From Clostridium senegalense JC122 (GTDB lineage Bacteria > Bacillota > Clostridia > Clostridiales > Clostridiaceae), in the NCBI RefSeq assembly GCF_000285575.1, contig NZ_HE611050.1:1374828-1414047 (forward strand): a stretch of 39,220 nucleotides of DNA, in the 5' to 3' direction. Below are positions 9,280 through 18,278 of the stretch, piece by piece. Each line of letters opens with the position of its first letter. The stretch's first letter is position 1. The translations under genes and the position numbers were made by a program. Below the pieces are notes generated by a model, which did no database searches, had not been told where the DNA came from, and saw nothing but the letters and a program-made list of their open reading frames with translations.

Positions 9280-9526
9280 CAAATGGGACAGGCACGGTAA
9301 GTTTATTTTCTTCGCTAACACTTGATGCTCTCCTAAATTTATATTACTAACACAATAGATCAAAACCAGTCCCCAACAATTCAAAGAAAGTGGTTGCCAG
9401 TTTCATCCTGAACTATTAACTCTTAACTATTTTAGGGGACTGGCTAACTTCTTTTATTTATATAACTAAATTGTAAGAGCTACTATCTATTTTATGGAAC
9501 TACATTAGTCGTGCCTGTCCCATTTG
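9280..9526. repeat. B element with replaced inner loop
   Basis: The outer arms CAAATGGGACAGGCACG and CGTGCCTGTCCCATTTG are perfectly complementary. Between the inner arms CCAGTCCC and GGGGACTGGCT, the usual GCTACATAGTAGC loop is missing and an ACTGG-type hairpin (GAAAGTGG...CCAGTTTC) plus ATTAACT-type heptamers sits there. Confidence 0.82.
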
Positions 9527-9720
9527 TTACGGCTGTAAAATTAGATCTTAGCTTTTGTTTGGTTTTATCTCTAAAACTCAAATTTTACTCCTTCTAATTC
9601 AAAGAAACTGGTAGTCCAGTTTCAACCTAAATTGTCAATTGTCCATTGTCAAATGTCAATTATATAATGTTCTTAATCCTTAATTTTTTCTTATTTTATT
9701 CCCATAACAAAATAAGAAAA

Positions 9721-9768
9721 GAGCCAGTACTTGATATGCTTCTTTGCATTTCAAGTACTGGTTCTTTT
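9721..9768 (-). terminator. Terminator of the first CWB2 gene
   Basis: A long stem GCCAGTACTTGA / TCAAGTACTGGT with an inner ATGC/GCAT extension, followed on the minus strand by a T-rich tract. The adjoining CTTATTTT/AAAATAAG inverted repeat recurs beside the terminator at 14684 and in the repeat block at 38800. Confidence 0.85.
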
Positions 9769-9782
9769 CTTAATAATTTATT

Positions 9783-11195
9783 TTAAGGTCTATAGTCTTG
9801 TGTTATTTTTGATATTTTATTATTTTCAAATTCAACTTGGAATAGTGGATGTCCACTCCAATTAGTTCTAGTTTTTAATTCATCAAAAGTTATTGGATTA
9901 GTTCCAAGTAAATTATTAGGACTTATTTTTTCATCCTCTATTACTTTTATTTCTACATTATCACTAATTTCTACTTTTACAGGAGTACTCATTGGTATAT
10001 CCTGACCGCAATCTGGAATCCATGGTTCTCTATCTTCTGTATATATTACATGAGATTGTAACTTATAGAAGCTACAATATTCCTCTACTTCTTCAGTATC
10101 TTTACTTAACTTATTAAATGTTCCTGTCATGTATTTTTTACCATTTTCTTCATAGAATGATGTTGCTTTAAATGAAAATTCCTTTTCATTGTTTAATCTT
10201 TGCTCTGTAAAAACTTCTACTGAAAACTTTCCACCTAATATATTAACCGATTTATAATCATCTAATTGTGGTTTTGAATTAACTATACTTTGTGATTCTG
10301 ATAAAAGTATTGGTGATTCTGTTTTTGCTGCCAAACTAGCTCCTAGTAGTGCATTAGAAAAACTTTTTCCACCAGTAACAAAGATATTTTCACCATTTAA
10401 TTCTTCTTTAAAGTGATTTAACACTTCCATAGATGTTTCATATCTATCTTTTCCAGCTAAACGTATGACTTCACTTCCTTCTATATTTGTTATCATATAG
10501 TCGATTTCATTTTGTATCTCGTCACTTATTGCTTCTAAACCACCAGCTATAAATACTTTTTTAGGCTTTATTTTTTCTATTTGTTCAATTGCACTAGGTG
10601 ATAAAATATCTTCTTCTGTTAACAATATAGGATATTGCTTAGCTCCTGATATAGATGACATACTTAGTGCATCTGCAAATTTCTCTGAACTTGCTATTAT
10701 AACAGGTGTTCCTTCTTCTACCTTAACTTTTTCTACTATTTTTTTATTAGTTTCAAATCTATCATTACCACTAATTCTCTCTATATTTTTATACCCAAGT
10801 TTGTTAAATTCATCAACATAACTATTTGTTAGTAATTTTTCTCCACCTAATAAATATATTGTTCCATCAGTTTTTAAGTGCGTTTTAATAAATTCTATTT
10901 GCTTTACACTATTTTTAGGAGAATACCTAAGTGAAATTATTGGGGCATTATATTTTTTAGAAAGTATTGATCCCGTTAATGAATCTGGATAATCATCTCC
11001 CTCTATAAGAATTACCGCATCTATTTTTTCATCTTCTATAAATTTTTCAGCAATTTCAATAGATGTTTCATATCTATCAGTTCCACCTATTCTAGTAACC
11101 CTATCATTAGCAGCATACGCATTTATAGGTGCAAAGCACATTCCTGTAACCATAGCACCTATAAGTAAACAAGTTATTTTTTTATTCACAATCAA
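9783..11195 (-). CDS. Cell wall-binding repeat 2 (CWB2) surface protein
   Basis: Secreted protein anchored non-covalently to the cell wall. It has a signal peptide (1-29, cleavage near NAYA-AN) and three CWB2 (PF04122) repeats at about 32-130, 140-230 and 244-328, each opening with a RIGGTDRYETS-type motif and carrying internal GG or AGG turns. In C. difficile, three such repeats bind anionic wall polymer PSII. The remaining 140 residues (about 330-470) are not a family I recognise, but they are shared with the second CWB2 protein and end in KITQDYRP. There is no catalytic motif, so it may be structural or adhesive. The two paralogues (9783-11195 and 16305-17711) are both on the minus strand, 5.1 kb apart, which suggests a duplication. 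Confidence 0.9.
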   Translation of the reverse strand: MIVNKKITCLLIGAMVTGMCFAPINAYAANDRVTRIGGTDRYETSIEIAEKFIEDEKIDAVILIEGDDYPDSLTGSILSKKYNAPIISLRYSPKNSVKQIEFIKTHLKTDGTIYLLGGEKLLTNSYVDEFNKLGYKNIERISGNDRFETNKKIVEKVKVEEGTPVIIASSEKFADALSMSSISGAKQYPILLTEEDILSPSAIEQIEKIKPKKVFIAGGLEAISDEIQNEIDYMITNIEGSEVIRLAGKDRYETSMEVLNHFKEELNGENIFVTGGKSFSNALLGASLAAKTESPILLSESQSIVNSKPQLDDYKSVNILGGKFSVEVFTEQRLNNEKEFSFKATSFYEENGKKYMTGTFNKLSKDTEEVEEYCSFYKLQSHVIYTEDREPWIPDCGQDIPMSTPVKVEISDNVEIKVIEDEKISPNNLLGTNPITFDELKTRTNWSGHPLFQVEFENNKISKITQDYRP

Positions 11196-11300
11196 CCATC
11201 CTTAAATCATTATTCATCATTTTAAATATATTAATTTAATTCATAAATTATTCCAATAAATTTAAAAATTTTTAGGTTCTAATTGTGATCTTTATAGAGA

Positions 11301-11454
11301 AACAAGCTCGAATTTAAATTTATTCAATAACTTTAAAATATTTTCATACAAAATGTAGTGTTGAATTCTAAGCGATTCAGACCATGTCTCACTATTTTTG
11401 GTATCCAAGTTTTTGGAATGGATAATTTTAAAAGTGAACTTGAAACCCTATAAT
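11301..11454 (+). repeat. E element, copy 1 (structured non-coding repeat)
   Basis: Begins AACAAGCTCGAATTTAAAT and ends AACTTGAAACCCTATAAT. It contains a small hairpin AGAC-CAT-GTCT (11379-11389) just before CTCACT, and a second possible hairpin using GGTATCCAAG and CTTGAAACC. It lies between the first CWB2 gene and the convergent side of the M29 gene. Copies 2 and 3 are at 24965 and 28878. Confidence 0.6.
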
Positions 11455-11460
11455 AAAAAT

Positions 11461-11488
11461 AAAAAAAACTGGAATAACCAGTTTTTTT
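11461..11488 (-). terminator. Terminator of the M29 aminopeptidase gene
   Basis: ACTGG-AATAA-CCAGT in long A/T tracts, directly after the stop codon on the minus strand; a strong bidirectional-looking terminator. Confidence 0.82.
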
Positions 11489-11496
11489 ATTTATAT

Positions 11497-13500
11497 TTAA
11501 TTTTCTAATGGTCTATTTAATTCTTCTGTTCCTTCTACTACAAATCTTCCATCTCTTATTATATCTATAGATTTTCCTTCTTTAGTTATTACTGATATTA
11601 ACTCAATATCATCATATGGAAGTGTTATATCCGTATGACAACTAGTGTATGCATTTTCTATATCAGTTTTTCTTAATATAGATTTTTCATTATCTCTTGC
11701 TATTATTTCTTTTCTATCTGAGTTATATACTTTTACATCTTCACATTGACTAAAGCAAGTATCACCTATTGCAAAGTGTGGTCCCATTTTTTCTACTATT
11801 AGAATCGGTAATATATTAACTATTTGATGCTTTTTAGATATTACATATGCTAAAGTATTTGTTCCTATAGCAAATTCTCCCAATGGCAATGTTTTATGTG
11901 GGAAAAGTAAATTCTCTTCAATATATTTTTTATTTTCTTCTTCATCTAAAAAGTTTGTGCAGCTATATTCTTCTACATATCCATCTTTAAATGTTAAGCT
12001 TAAATTTTTATATTTTAAATCACCTAAATATACTTCTTCTACATGAAGTAATCCATTTGTTCCTTTTAATACTGGTGATGTGAATACTTCACCTACTGGT
12101 ATATTTACATCTGCTACACAGTTTTCAAAATTAGTTTCTTTTTCTGGATTTTTGATTTCATGCATTTTTACTTTTATATCAGTCTTATTATTTCCAAAAC
12201 CTTTTATATGGATATAGTCACCTTTATCTAAAACATCTATTATACGTTTTTGTATTTTTTCATATTGTTTGCTGTCTAATAAATTAATTTTTAATGTATC
12301 TTCAAATATTTCCTCAAAATTCTCTCCTATTTCTGGAGTTGGGAAAGCTATTATTGTAAAGCTAACTTCTGACATTGGAATGTATTTATCTTGTTTGATA
12401 GCCATTGCTGATTGATATTTTTGATATATTTTACCTTGTTTTTCATTTAATTTTAATGCTTCTTTTTTGCTTTCTGGTGCAAAAGGAGTTTCTCCAAATT
12501 TTTCGAAATAAAGTATTCCACTATACTGCTTTAACTCTTTTTTATATTTTTCAAATAGCTTTTCATTAGCCTTTAGTTTAGATTGGCCTATTTCTTCATC
12601 GTAAAATAATCCTATATCGAATCTATGGTCGTAATCAAATTGTTTATTTGGTGATGTATATACAAGTTGGTCTATTATAGGTTCTAATGAGTACCTTCTT
12701 AGTCTTTCTATAAGAAGTTTTATAATTCTTTCTTGTCCTACGTTAGCAAAAATTCTTGAGGTAGACTTGTTGTTATAATCTTTATTGTCTCTTTTAAATC
12801 CTTCTATATAACCGTTACATACAGTATCTGCAATTAAATCTATATTTTCATATTTATTTAAAAACTCTGCTGTTTTTATTTCATTATCACTTATATAGTA
12901 ACCATATTTAAAAAGATATCTTAAATCATCTAAGTTAGACGTTTCTATTATATTTTTAACATGACTTTCTTTATTTATTAGTTTGTCTTTTAAGTTGTGT
13001 TTACATAAAAACTCTTGATTATTTAAGTTTAATTCTTTTAATAGTGCTTTTATATCTTCTGGGTTTTCATTGTTATTATATTCAACAAAATTATAAATAC
13101 TTAAAAAATGTTCGTTATAAAAATGCATCATTTTTAAGTTGTGTGAAAATGCATATGTTATATATTTTTTAGATATATTGTATAAAAAAGTAGCTATTTT
13201 CCCTAGTTCTTCACCAAAAACTTTTACTGCATAAACAGGATTACAAAAACTAGTGTTGTACCTTTCCCCTATTATATCTTCATAAAGCTTGTGATTATCT
13301 TTTAAAAGTTCTTCAAATGGTTTATTAAAATAGTTGTTATCTAATTGTTTTTCTAAGTTACACATTTTACTTGCAAACCTTGCTTGGCTTTGTAAAAATT
13401 TTATAAATTTTTTTGGCTCTTCTTTATATTGTTTATTAGCAATTTCAGATATTTCTTTTACCGTAAAATTATAATTTTCCTTGTCAAATTTAAACTCCAT
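11497..13500 (-). CDS. M29-family metallo-aminopeptidase
   Basis: Removes N-terminal residues from peptides; cytoplasmic, probably using two divalent metal ions. The C-terminal half has the M29 (thermophilic aminopeptidase, AmpS-like) pattern: VPVG-type NIPVGEVFTSP with the ligand Glu near residue 471, then LLHVEEVYLG, LTFKDG, and GPHFAIGDTC near 573-583 carrying the His ligand, plus a late SCHTDI segment. At 667 residues it is far longer than the classic 400-residue enzymes; the first 250 or so residues form an alpha-rich, charged extension of unknown role, seen in clostridial relatives as far as I recall. The start is supported by AGGGGGAAGTTTT before the ATG. Single gene with its own terminator; peptide catabolism is a reasonable role. 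Confidence 0.85.
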   Translation of the reverse strand: MEFKFDKENYNFTVKEISEIANKQYKEEPKKFIKFLQSQARFASKMCNLEKQLDNNYFNKPFEELLKDNHKLYEDIIGERYNTSFCNPVYAVKVFGEELGKIATFLYNISKKYITYAFSHNLKMMHFYNEHFLSIYNFVEYNNNENPEDIKALLKELNLNNQEFLCKHNLKDKLINKESHVKNIIETSNLDDLRYLFKYGYYISDNEIKTAEFLNKYENIDLIADTVCNGYIEGFKRDNKDYNNKSTSRIFANVGQERIIKLLIERLRRYSLEPIIDQLVYTSPNKQFDYDHRFDIGLFYDEEIGQSKLKANEKLFEKYKKELKQYSGILYFEKFGETPFAPESKKEALKLNEKQGKIYQKYQSAMAIKQDKYIPMSEVSFTIIAFPTPEIGENFEEIFEDTLKINLLDSKQYEKIQKRIIDVLDKGDYIHIKGFGNNKTDIKVKMHEIKNPEKETNFENCVADVNIPVGEVFTSPVLKGTNGLLHVEEVYLGDLKYKNLSLTFKDGYVEEYSCTNFLDEEENKKYIEENLLFPHKTLPLGEFAIGTNTLAYVISKKHQIVNILPILIVEKMGPHFAIGDTCFSQCEDVKVYNSDRKEIIARDNEKSILRKTDIENAYTSCHTDITLPYDDIELISVITKEGKSIDIIRDGRFVVEGTEELNRPLEN

Positions 13501-13743
13501 AAAACTTCCCCCTTCTATTAGGCATAATCTTACATTTATAAATATATCGTATCACTGTGAAAAAATACTTGCAATATTTGGAGGAATTTTTATAAAATAT
13601 TAACTATTTTCACGTAAAAAGTTGTGGTACTTTTTAGTTAAGAGTTGTAACGCTTTGCTCCTAATAATGCTAAACGTATTTTTAAAATCTAGTTTTACTA
13701 ACAAAATTTAAGTAAACAATCACTCAAAGTTACATATCCATTA

Positions 13744-13841
13744 CAAGAGGGACAGACACGTAATTGGCTACTTTGCTATACTTTGAGATAGATGCTTTTG
13801 TCGATTTTAGTTTTTCTCCAATAGTACTCGAAGTCGGTCCC
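13744..13841. repeat. A left half, joined to the following B element
   Basis: Same hybrid arrangement as at 471 and 18181, ending AAGTCGGTCCC before the linker with AGTAACACACCTAAGCAATG. Confidence 0.8.
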
Positions 13842-13901
13842 AATTATTCAGTTTTAGTAACACACCTAAGCAATGAATTCCTTACAATATTAGCTCCACA
13901 A

Positions 13902-14115
13902 CAAATGGGACAGGCACGGTAAATTTATTTTCTTCACTAACATCTGATGCTCTTCTAACTTTATGCTTATATCTAAAAATTCAAAGCCAGTCCCGAACAA
14001 CTACGCTACATAGTAGCTACCTAGGGACTGGCTAACTTTTTTCATTTATGGTAATTAAATTGTAATAGCTACTTTTTATTTTATAGAGATACACCTTTCG
14101 TGCCTGTCCCATTTG
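13902..14115. repeat. B element, complete and best preserved
   Basis: 214 bp. The outer arms CAAATGGGACAGGCACG (13902-13918) and CGTGCCTGTCCCATTTG (14099-14115) are perfectly complementary over 17 bp. The inner arms AGCCAGTCCC (13985-13994) and GGGACTGGCT (about 14024-14033) are perfectly complementary over 10 bp, with a GCTAC-ATA-GTAGC hairpin between. Confidence 0.92.
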
Positions 14116-14313
14116 TTACGGCTGTAAAATTAGATCTTAGCTCTTGTTTGGTTTTATATCCTAAACTCAAATTTTACTCCCTTAAATTCAAAAGAAACTG
14201 GCAGTCCAGTTTCCTCCACGGACGCCTATGAGTCCATCATTGTCCATTGTCAATCTTTTAAAAAGTTATCTAAAAATCTAAATAAGCAATTATCCAAAAT
14301 TTTTACGCCATCA

Positions 14314-14539
14314 CAAGAGGCACAGACGCGTAATTGGCTACTTTGCTATACTTTAGGCTTGATACTTTTGTTGATTTTAGTTTTTCTCCAATAGAACTCG
14401 AAGTCGGTCCCGAACATCTACGTAGCAAAGCTGCTATTTTAGGACCGGCTTTGATTACTTTAGGTTTTGTTAATACCTTTTAGACTTCACTGTGAAAATA
14501 ACTTATGGAAAATATACTTAGGTACGCCTGTCCTTCTTG
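14314..14539. repeat. A element, complete copy 4
   Basis: 226 bp with all four arms. The left outer arm carries GGCACAGACGCG (one change from GGGACAGACGCG). Confidence 0.83.
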
Positions 14540-14683
14540 TTGCGGCTGTGCACTTTGAATATCGCTTTTGTTTGTTTTATATCCTAAACTATTAACTCTT
14601 AACTTCTAAATAACTAAACTTCAGTTTCATCCTAAATTCTTAATCCTTAATTTTTTCTTATTTTATTTTCACAACAGAATAAG

Positions 14684-14728
14684 AAAAATCCAGTACCTAA
14701 CAGATTTACTCAAGTACTGGTTCTTCAA
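14684..14728 (-). terminator. Terminator of the ArAE-type gene
   Basis: CCAGTAC (14690-14696) pairs with GTACTGG (14714-14720), with a T-rich tract on the minus-strand downstream side. It is related in sequence and surroundings to the terminator at 9721. Confidence 0.75.
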
Positions 14729-14745
14729 AAGAAACAAATATATAT

Positions 14746-15699
14746 TTATGGTTGTTCATAGTAAAATTCATTTTTTATTTCTAAAAATTGTTCCAAGTCA
14801 TTCAAAAATTGATATAGCATAGCTCTATTTTCGAATTCTTCTCTTGTTGTTGGTAATTCGCTTTCTTTAAATTTTTCTCTTAGTTCTTTTAAGTCTTTTA
14901 ACAACATTTCACAGGAGTTTTGTTCTGCTAAATTTTCGCCTACTTTTTTAGTGAAATCTGCTATCATCTCAGTTTGTTCATAGGTCATAAAGAATTTTTC
15001 AAAATGTGAACGCATTCTTTTTACACATTTAAACTGCTTTATTCTCATTTCCATATACTCAAGATAATAACTTTCATCAGACATAAAATAGTTGTTTAAG
15101 TTTATGTACGCTTTCTTTTTAGCTGCATATAATTTTTTTTCTAAATCATTAAATTTTTTATCTTCTTGCAGTGAAACTGAAAGCTCTCTTAATGCCCTAG
15201 ACATATCTATAAATATATCTTTTAATGCATCTTCTATGTATTTTTTATCTCTTATTATGTATTCTTCCATGTTTTTCATGTACAAATTTAATAATAAAGC
15301 TACACCAACACCTATAGCTATTAATCCTAATTCATTTATAATTAGTTCTTTAGTTATAGCTCCTTCCCCTAAAAAGTGTGTAGCTAAAACTGAACTCATT
15401 ACAATGCCTTCTGAAATGTTTAATTTTACTGCAACAGGTATAAATATAAGCATAAAAAGAGCAAATACTACTGGATTAAACCCTAAAAGTTCCATTAATA
15501 TCCCTGATATTAATAATCCTATAATACAAGCTCCTATCCTTTGCAAAGCAACTTTAAAGGATTTACGTTTTGTATTTTGTATACTAAGTATTGTAATAAT
15601 ACCTGCTGATGCGTAAAATTTTAACCCTAGAAATTGAGCAATAAGCATTGAAATACCTGTTCCTATAGCTGTTTTTAATGTTCTATTTCCTATTTTCAA
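14746..15699 (-). CDS. Aromatic acid exporter family (DUF939-type) membrane protein
   Basis: Membrane protein of the ArAE/FUSC-like superfamily, thought to export aromatic or other organic acids; the substrate is not known. The first 145 residues contain about four to six hydrophobic segments, with a basic patch QNTKRKSFKVALQRIGA between helices that is typical of these proteins. The remaining 170 residues are charged, helical and cytoplasmic, matching the C-terminal domain of ArAE_1 proteins. Length (317) is normal for the single-unit Gram-positive form. The start is a TTG at 15699, supported by AAGGTGGTG six bases upstream; no better ATG is near. It stands alone between repeat blocks. Confidence 0.82.
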   Translation of the reverse strand: MKIGNRTLKTAIGTGISMLIAQFLGLKFYASAGIITILSIQNTKRKSFKVALQRIGACIIGLLISGILMELLGFNPVVFALFMLIFIPVAVKLNISEGIVMSSVLATHFLGEGAITKELIINELGLIAIGVGVALLLNLYMKNMEEYIIRDKKYIEDALKDIFIDMSRALRELSVSLQEDKKFNDLEKKLYAAKKKAYINLNNYFMSDESYYLEYMEMRIKQFKCVKRMRSHFEKFFMTYEQTEMIADFTKKVGENLAEQNSCEMLLKDLKELREKFKESELPTTREEFENRAMLYQFLNDLEQFLEIKNEFYYEQP

Positions 15700-16066
15700 A
15701 TTAACACCACCTTTTAAGCCATATGTATTATAATTTCATTTTAATAATAAAAACATTTTTATAGTTATGGGATTCTTTAGTTAAAAGTTATTGTCATTAC
15801 TATTCGCTTCGTTCCTAGTAATGCTAAACGTAGTTTTATATTTTTTAACTAATAAATCAAAGCCAGTCCCGAACAATTTTAAAGAAACTGGCAGTCCAGT
15901 TTCAACCGACATTGTCAATTCCTAAATAATTAATGCAATTTATATATTATGTATTATATCATTTATTATTTCTTTTGTTTTTTATTTATTTTTAATTTTT
16001 TTAAATAATTTCTTCGTATTCTTTCATTTTATGTTTATTATTTTTATTTTTGGATATTAATTAGAG
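15700..16066. other. Intergenic region with truncated repeats
   Basis: A D hairpin (ATTACTA / TAGTAAT near 15795-15825) is joined to a lone B inner arm (AGCCAGTCCC at 15861-15870), then a GAAACTGG-CAGT-CCAGTTTC hairpin. The rest is AT-rich with no recognised feature up to the palindrome at 16067. Confidence 0.65.
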
Positions 16067-16090
16067 AGTACAGTAGTATATAACTGTACT
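16067..16090 (+). promoter_or_regulatory. Perfect palindromic site before the Cys-rich gene
   Basis: AGTACAGT and ACTGTACT form a perfect 8-bp inverted repeat with an AGTATATA spacer that itself resembles a -10 box. It ends 28 bp before the ATG of the small gene. This is the layout of an operator overlapping a promoter; as RNA it would make a hairpin just ahead of the AAGGAGG site. Which applies cannot be told from sequence. Confidence 0.5.
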
Positions 16091-16118
16091 TTTATTTTGA
16101 TTTTAAGGAGGTATTTTT

Positions 16119-16271
16119 ATGAGTAAACAAGTTTGTTCTTTATGCGCTGGGAAAAAATTAGTTAAATGTGATTGCACAACTGACTGTGTTAAAAATCATT
16201 GTACTTGCTGCGGAGGTTCTGGTCAACATGCTTGCCCTGAATGTGGTGGTAAAGGCTATACTGAAAAATAG
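16119..16271 (+). CDS. 50-residue cysteine-rich zinc-finger-like protein
   Basis: A small gene with a near-ideal AAGGAGG 8 bp before its ATG and its own terminator, so I consider it real. The 50-residue product has ten cysteines arranged as CSLC, KCDC, CVKNHCTCCGGSG and CPECGGKGY. The CxxC and C-GG-G-G spacing resembles the DnaJ central zinc-finger modules (CxxCxGxG), so binding of one or two zinc ions is likely. There is no membrane segment. Possible roles are a metal or redox sensor, or a small chaperone-like zinc protein; I cannot name a family. The palindrome just upstream suggests dedicated regulation. It lies on the plus strand between two minus-strand genes and shares a terminator with the second CWB2 gene. 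Confidence 0.8.
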   Translation: MSKQVCSLCAGKKLVKCDCTTDCVKNHCTCCGGSGQHACPECGGKGYTEK

Positions 16272-16304
16272 AGAAGACGGGTTTTTCCCATCTTCTCTAT
16301 TTTT
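16271..16304. terminator. Bidirectional terminator
   Basis: GAGAAGA-C-GGG and CCC-A-TCTTCTC form a hairpin with a T loop, flanked by A/T tracts. It serves the Cys-rich gene on the plus strand and the second CWB2 gene on the minus strand; the two stops are only 33 bp apart. Confidence 0.85.
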
Positions 16305-17711
16305 TTAAGGTCTATATTCTTGTGTTATTTTTACTATTTTATTATCTTTAAATTCTATATTAAAAATATTACTTCCTCTAAATCCTTGATTGTTTTTTAG
16401 GTTGTCAAATGTTATTTTTTTAGTAGCCATTACATTTCCATCACCTATTTTGTTCCAATCTATAACATTTATATCTACATCATCACTAACTTCTATTTTT
16501 ACGGAAGTACTAATTGGTATATCTTGTCCTCCATCAAGTATATAGGTTTTTCCACCCTTTTCATTAACTATAGCCGTAGGTATTTTATAATACTTACAAT
16601 ACTCGTCTACTTCTTTTATATCTGTGCTAAACTTTTCAAAATTTCCAACAATATAATTCTTTTCATCTTCTTTAGATGCGGAATTTATATAAAATAAGAA
16701 GCTTTCTTCATTATTTAATCTTTGTTCTGTAAATTTTTCTACTGAAAATTTACCACCTAGTATATTAACTGATTTATAATTATCTAGTTCTGGTTTTGAT
16801 TCAACAATAGTTTGTGAATTAGATAAAAGTATAGGTGATTCTGTTTTTGATGCTAATGCACTTCCTGATAATGCATCTGGGAAAGTTTTTCCACTAGCTA
16901 TAAAAATACTTTCATCTTTTAATTCTTTACTAAAGTGATTTAGTATTTCCATGGATGTTTCATATCTATCTTTTCCTGATAAACGTATAACTTCATTTCC
17001 TTTTGTATTGGCTATTATATCTTTAATTTCATTTTGTACTTCATCACTTATAGCGCCTATTCCACCAGCTATGAATACTTCTTTAGGTTTTATTTTTTCT
17101 ATTTGTTTGATTGCACTACTTGTTAGCGTATCTTTTTCTGTTAACAATATTGGATATTGCTTAGCTCCTGATATCGGTGACATACTTAATGCATCTGCAA
17201 AGCTTTTTGAACTAGCTATTATAACTGGTGTACCTTCTTTTATTTCAGCTTTTTCTACTATCTTTGTATTGGTTTCATATCTATCTGCTCCACCAATTCT
17301 TTCTATGTTTTTATATCCTATTTGTTTTAAATAGTTAATATAATTATTATTTATATTTTTTTCTCCACCTAATAGATATACTTTTCCATTAGGATTTAAT
17401 CTTGATTGAATAAATGCTATTTGTTCCATACTAACTTTAGGATCATAATCAACTAGAATTATAGGAGCATTATATTTTTTAGAAAGTATGGAACCTGTTA
17501 ATGCATCTGGATAATCTTTTCCACTTGCAAGTATTACAGCATCTACACTTTCGTCTCCTACAAATTTTTTCCCTATTTCAATGGATGTTCCATATCTATC
17601 ACTGCCATTTATTCTATTAACTCTATTATTAGCAGCATATACATTAATAGGTGTAGAGCAAACGCCTGCAACCATAGCACTTATCAACAAATAAGTTATC
17701 TTTTTTTTCAT
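16305..17711 (-). CDS. CWB2 surface protein, paralogue of the gene at 9783
   Basis: Same architecture as the first paralogue: signal peptide (1-28, ending NVYA-AN), three CWB2 repeats at about 31-130, 139-230 and 243-327, and a unique C-terminal region of about 140 residues ending KITQEYRP. The CWB2 part is highly similar between the two, while the C-terminal region is more diverged but keeps GQDIP, KIEVSDDV-type and ITFD segments, so it is a shared domain under change. It is expected to sit on the cell wall through non-covalent binding to anionic polymers. No enzymatic motif is visible. ATG start preceded by AGGGGTGG. Single gene. Confidence 0.9.
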   Translation of the reverse strand: MKKKITYLLISAMVAGVCSTPINVYAANNRVNRINGSDRYGTSIEIGKKFVGDESVDAVILASGKDYPDALTGSILSKKYNAPIILVDYDPKVSMEQIAFIQSRLNPNGKVYLLGGEKNINNNYINYLKQIGYKNIERIGGADRYETNTKIVEKAEIKEGTPVIIASSKSFADALSMSPISGAKQYPILLTEKDTLTSSAIKQIEKIKPKEVFIAGGIGAISDEVQNEIKDIIANTKGNEVIRLSGKDRYETSMEILNHFSKELKDESIFIASGKTFPDALSGSALASKTESPILLSNSQTIVESKPELDNYKSVNILGGKFSVEKFTEQRLNNEESFLFYINSASKEDEKNYIVGNFEKFSTDIKEVDEYCKYYKIPTAIVNEKGGKTYILDGGQDIPISTSVKIEVSDDVDINVIDWNKIGDGNVMATKKITFDNLKNNQGFRGSNIFNIEFKDNKIVKITQEYRP

Positions 17712-18180
17712 AACTCATCCACCCCTTTTATACCTTAATGATTATAAATATATGTTAACAAAATTTACAACTTATGTAAATGAAATTGATAGCTTTAATA
17801 AAGAACTTTTTGTATAAATTTATAAAACAAATTACATTATTAAATTCAAAAAAATTATACTAAGTTATACATCAATTGCAAAGCATACTTTGTTAGTTAA
17901 AAGTTAAGAGTTAATAGTTGTAATGCTTTGCTAGTTAAGAGTTAATAATTAATAGTTATGGTTTTTACTACTCACTTCATTCCTAGTAATTCTAAACGTA
18001 ATTTTTATAAATTTGCAAAGCAAATTATATTTATAGATTTTAAAGAAAGTGATTGCCACTTTCCTCCTAAATTTTTAATTCTTAATCCTTAATTTTTTTA
18101 ATTGTCCTTTGTCCATTGTACATTTTTTTAAATCTCTACCTCAACTAAGCAAGCAATCACCAAAAGTTCTGCCTCCATCA

Positions 18181-18278
18181 CAAGAGGGACAGACGCGTAA
18201 TTGGCTACTTTGCTATACTTTGGGATATACGCTTTTGTTAATTTTAGTTTTTCTCCAATACTGCTCGAAGTCGGTCCC
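18181..18278. repeat. A left half
   Basis: Ends AAGTCGGTCCC, then the linker CAACACACCTAAGCAATC, then a C-type left arm CAAGTGGGACAGGTTCAT instead of a normal B arm. Confidence 0.8.

Larger units (their letters stand above)
8356..9715. repeat. Repeat-filled intergenic block 3
   Basis: Contains two D modules (8416-8480 and 8722-8790), an A left half, a complete A element, a complete B element with a replaced inner loop, and several ACTGG hairpins with heptamer arrays (about 9190-9222 and 9630-9664). No gene is supported in any frame. Confidence 0.82.
13620..14680. repeat. Repeat-filled intergenic block 4
   Basis: Contains a truncated D module (GTAACGCTTTGCTCCTAATA region), an A left half joined to a complete B element, an ACTGG hairpin with a broken heptamer array, and a complete A element. 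No gene is supported. Confidence 0.82.
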
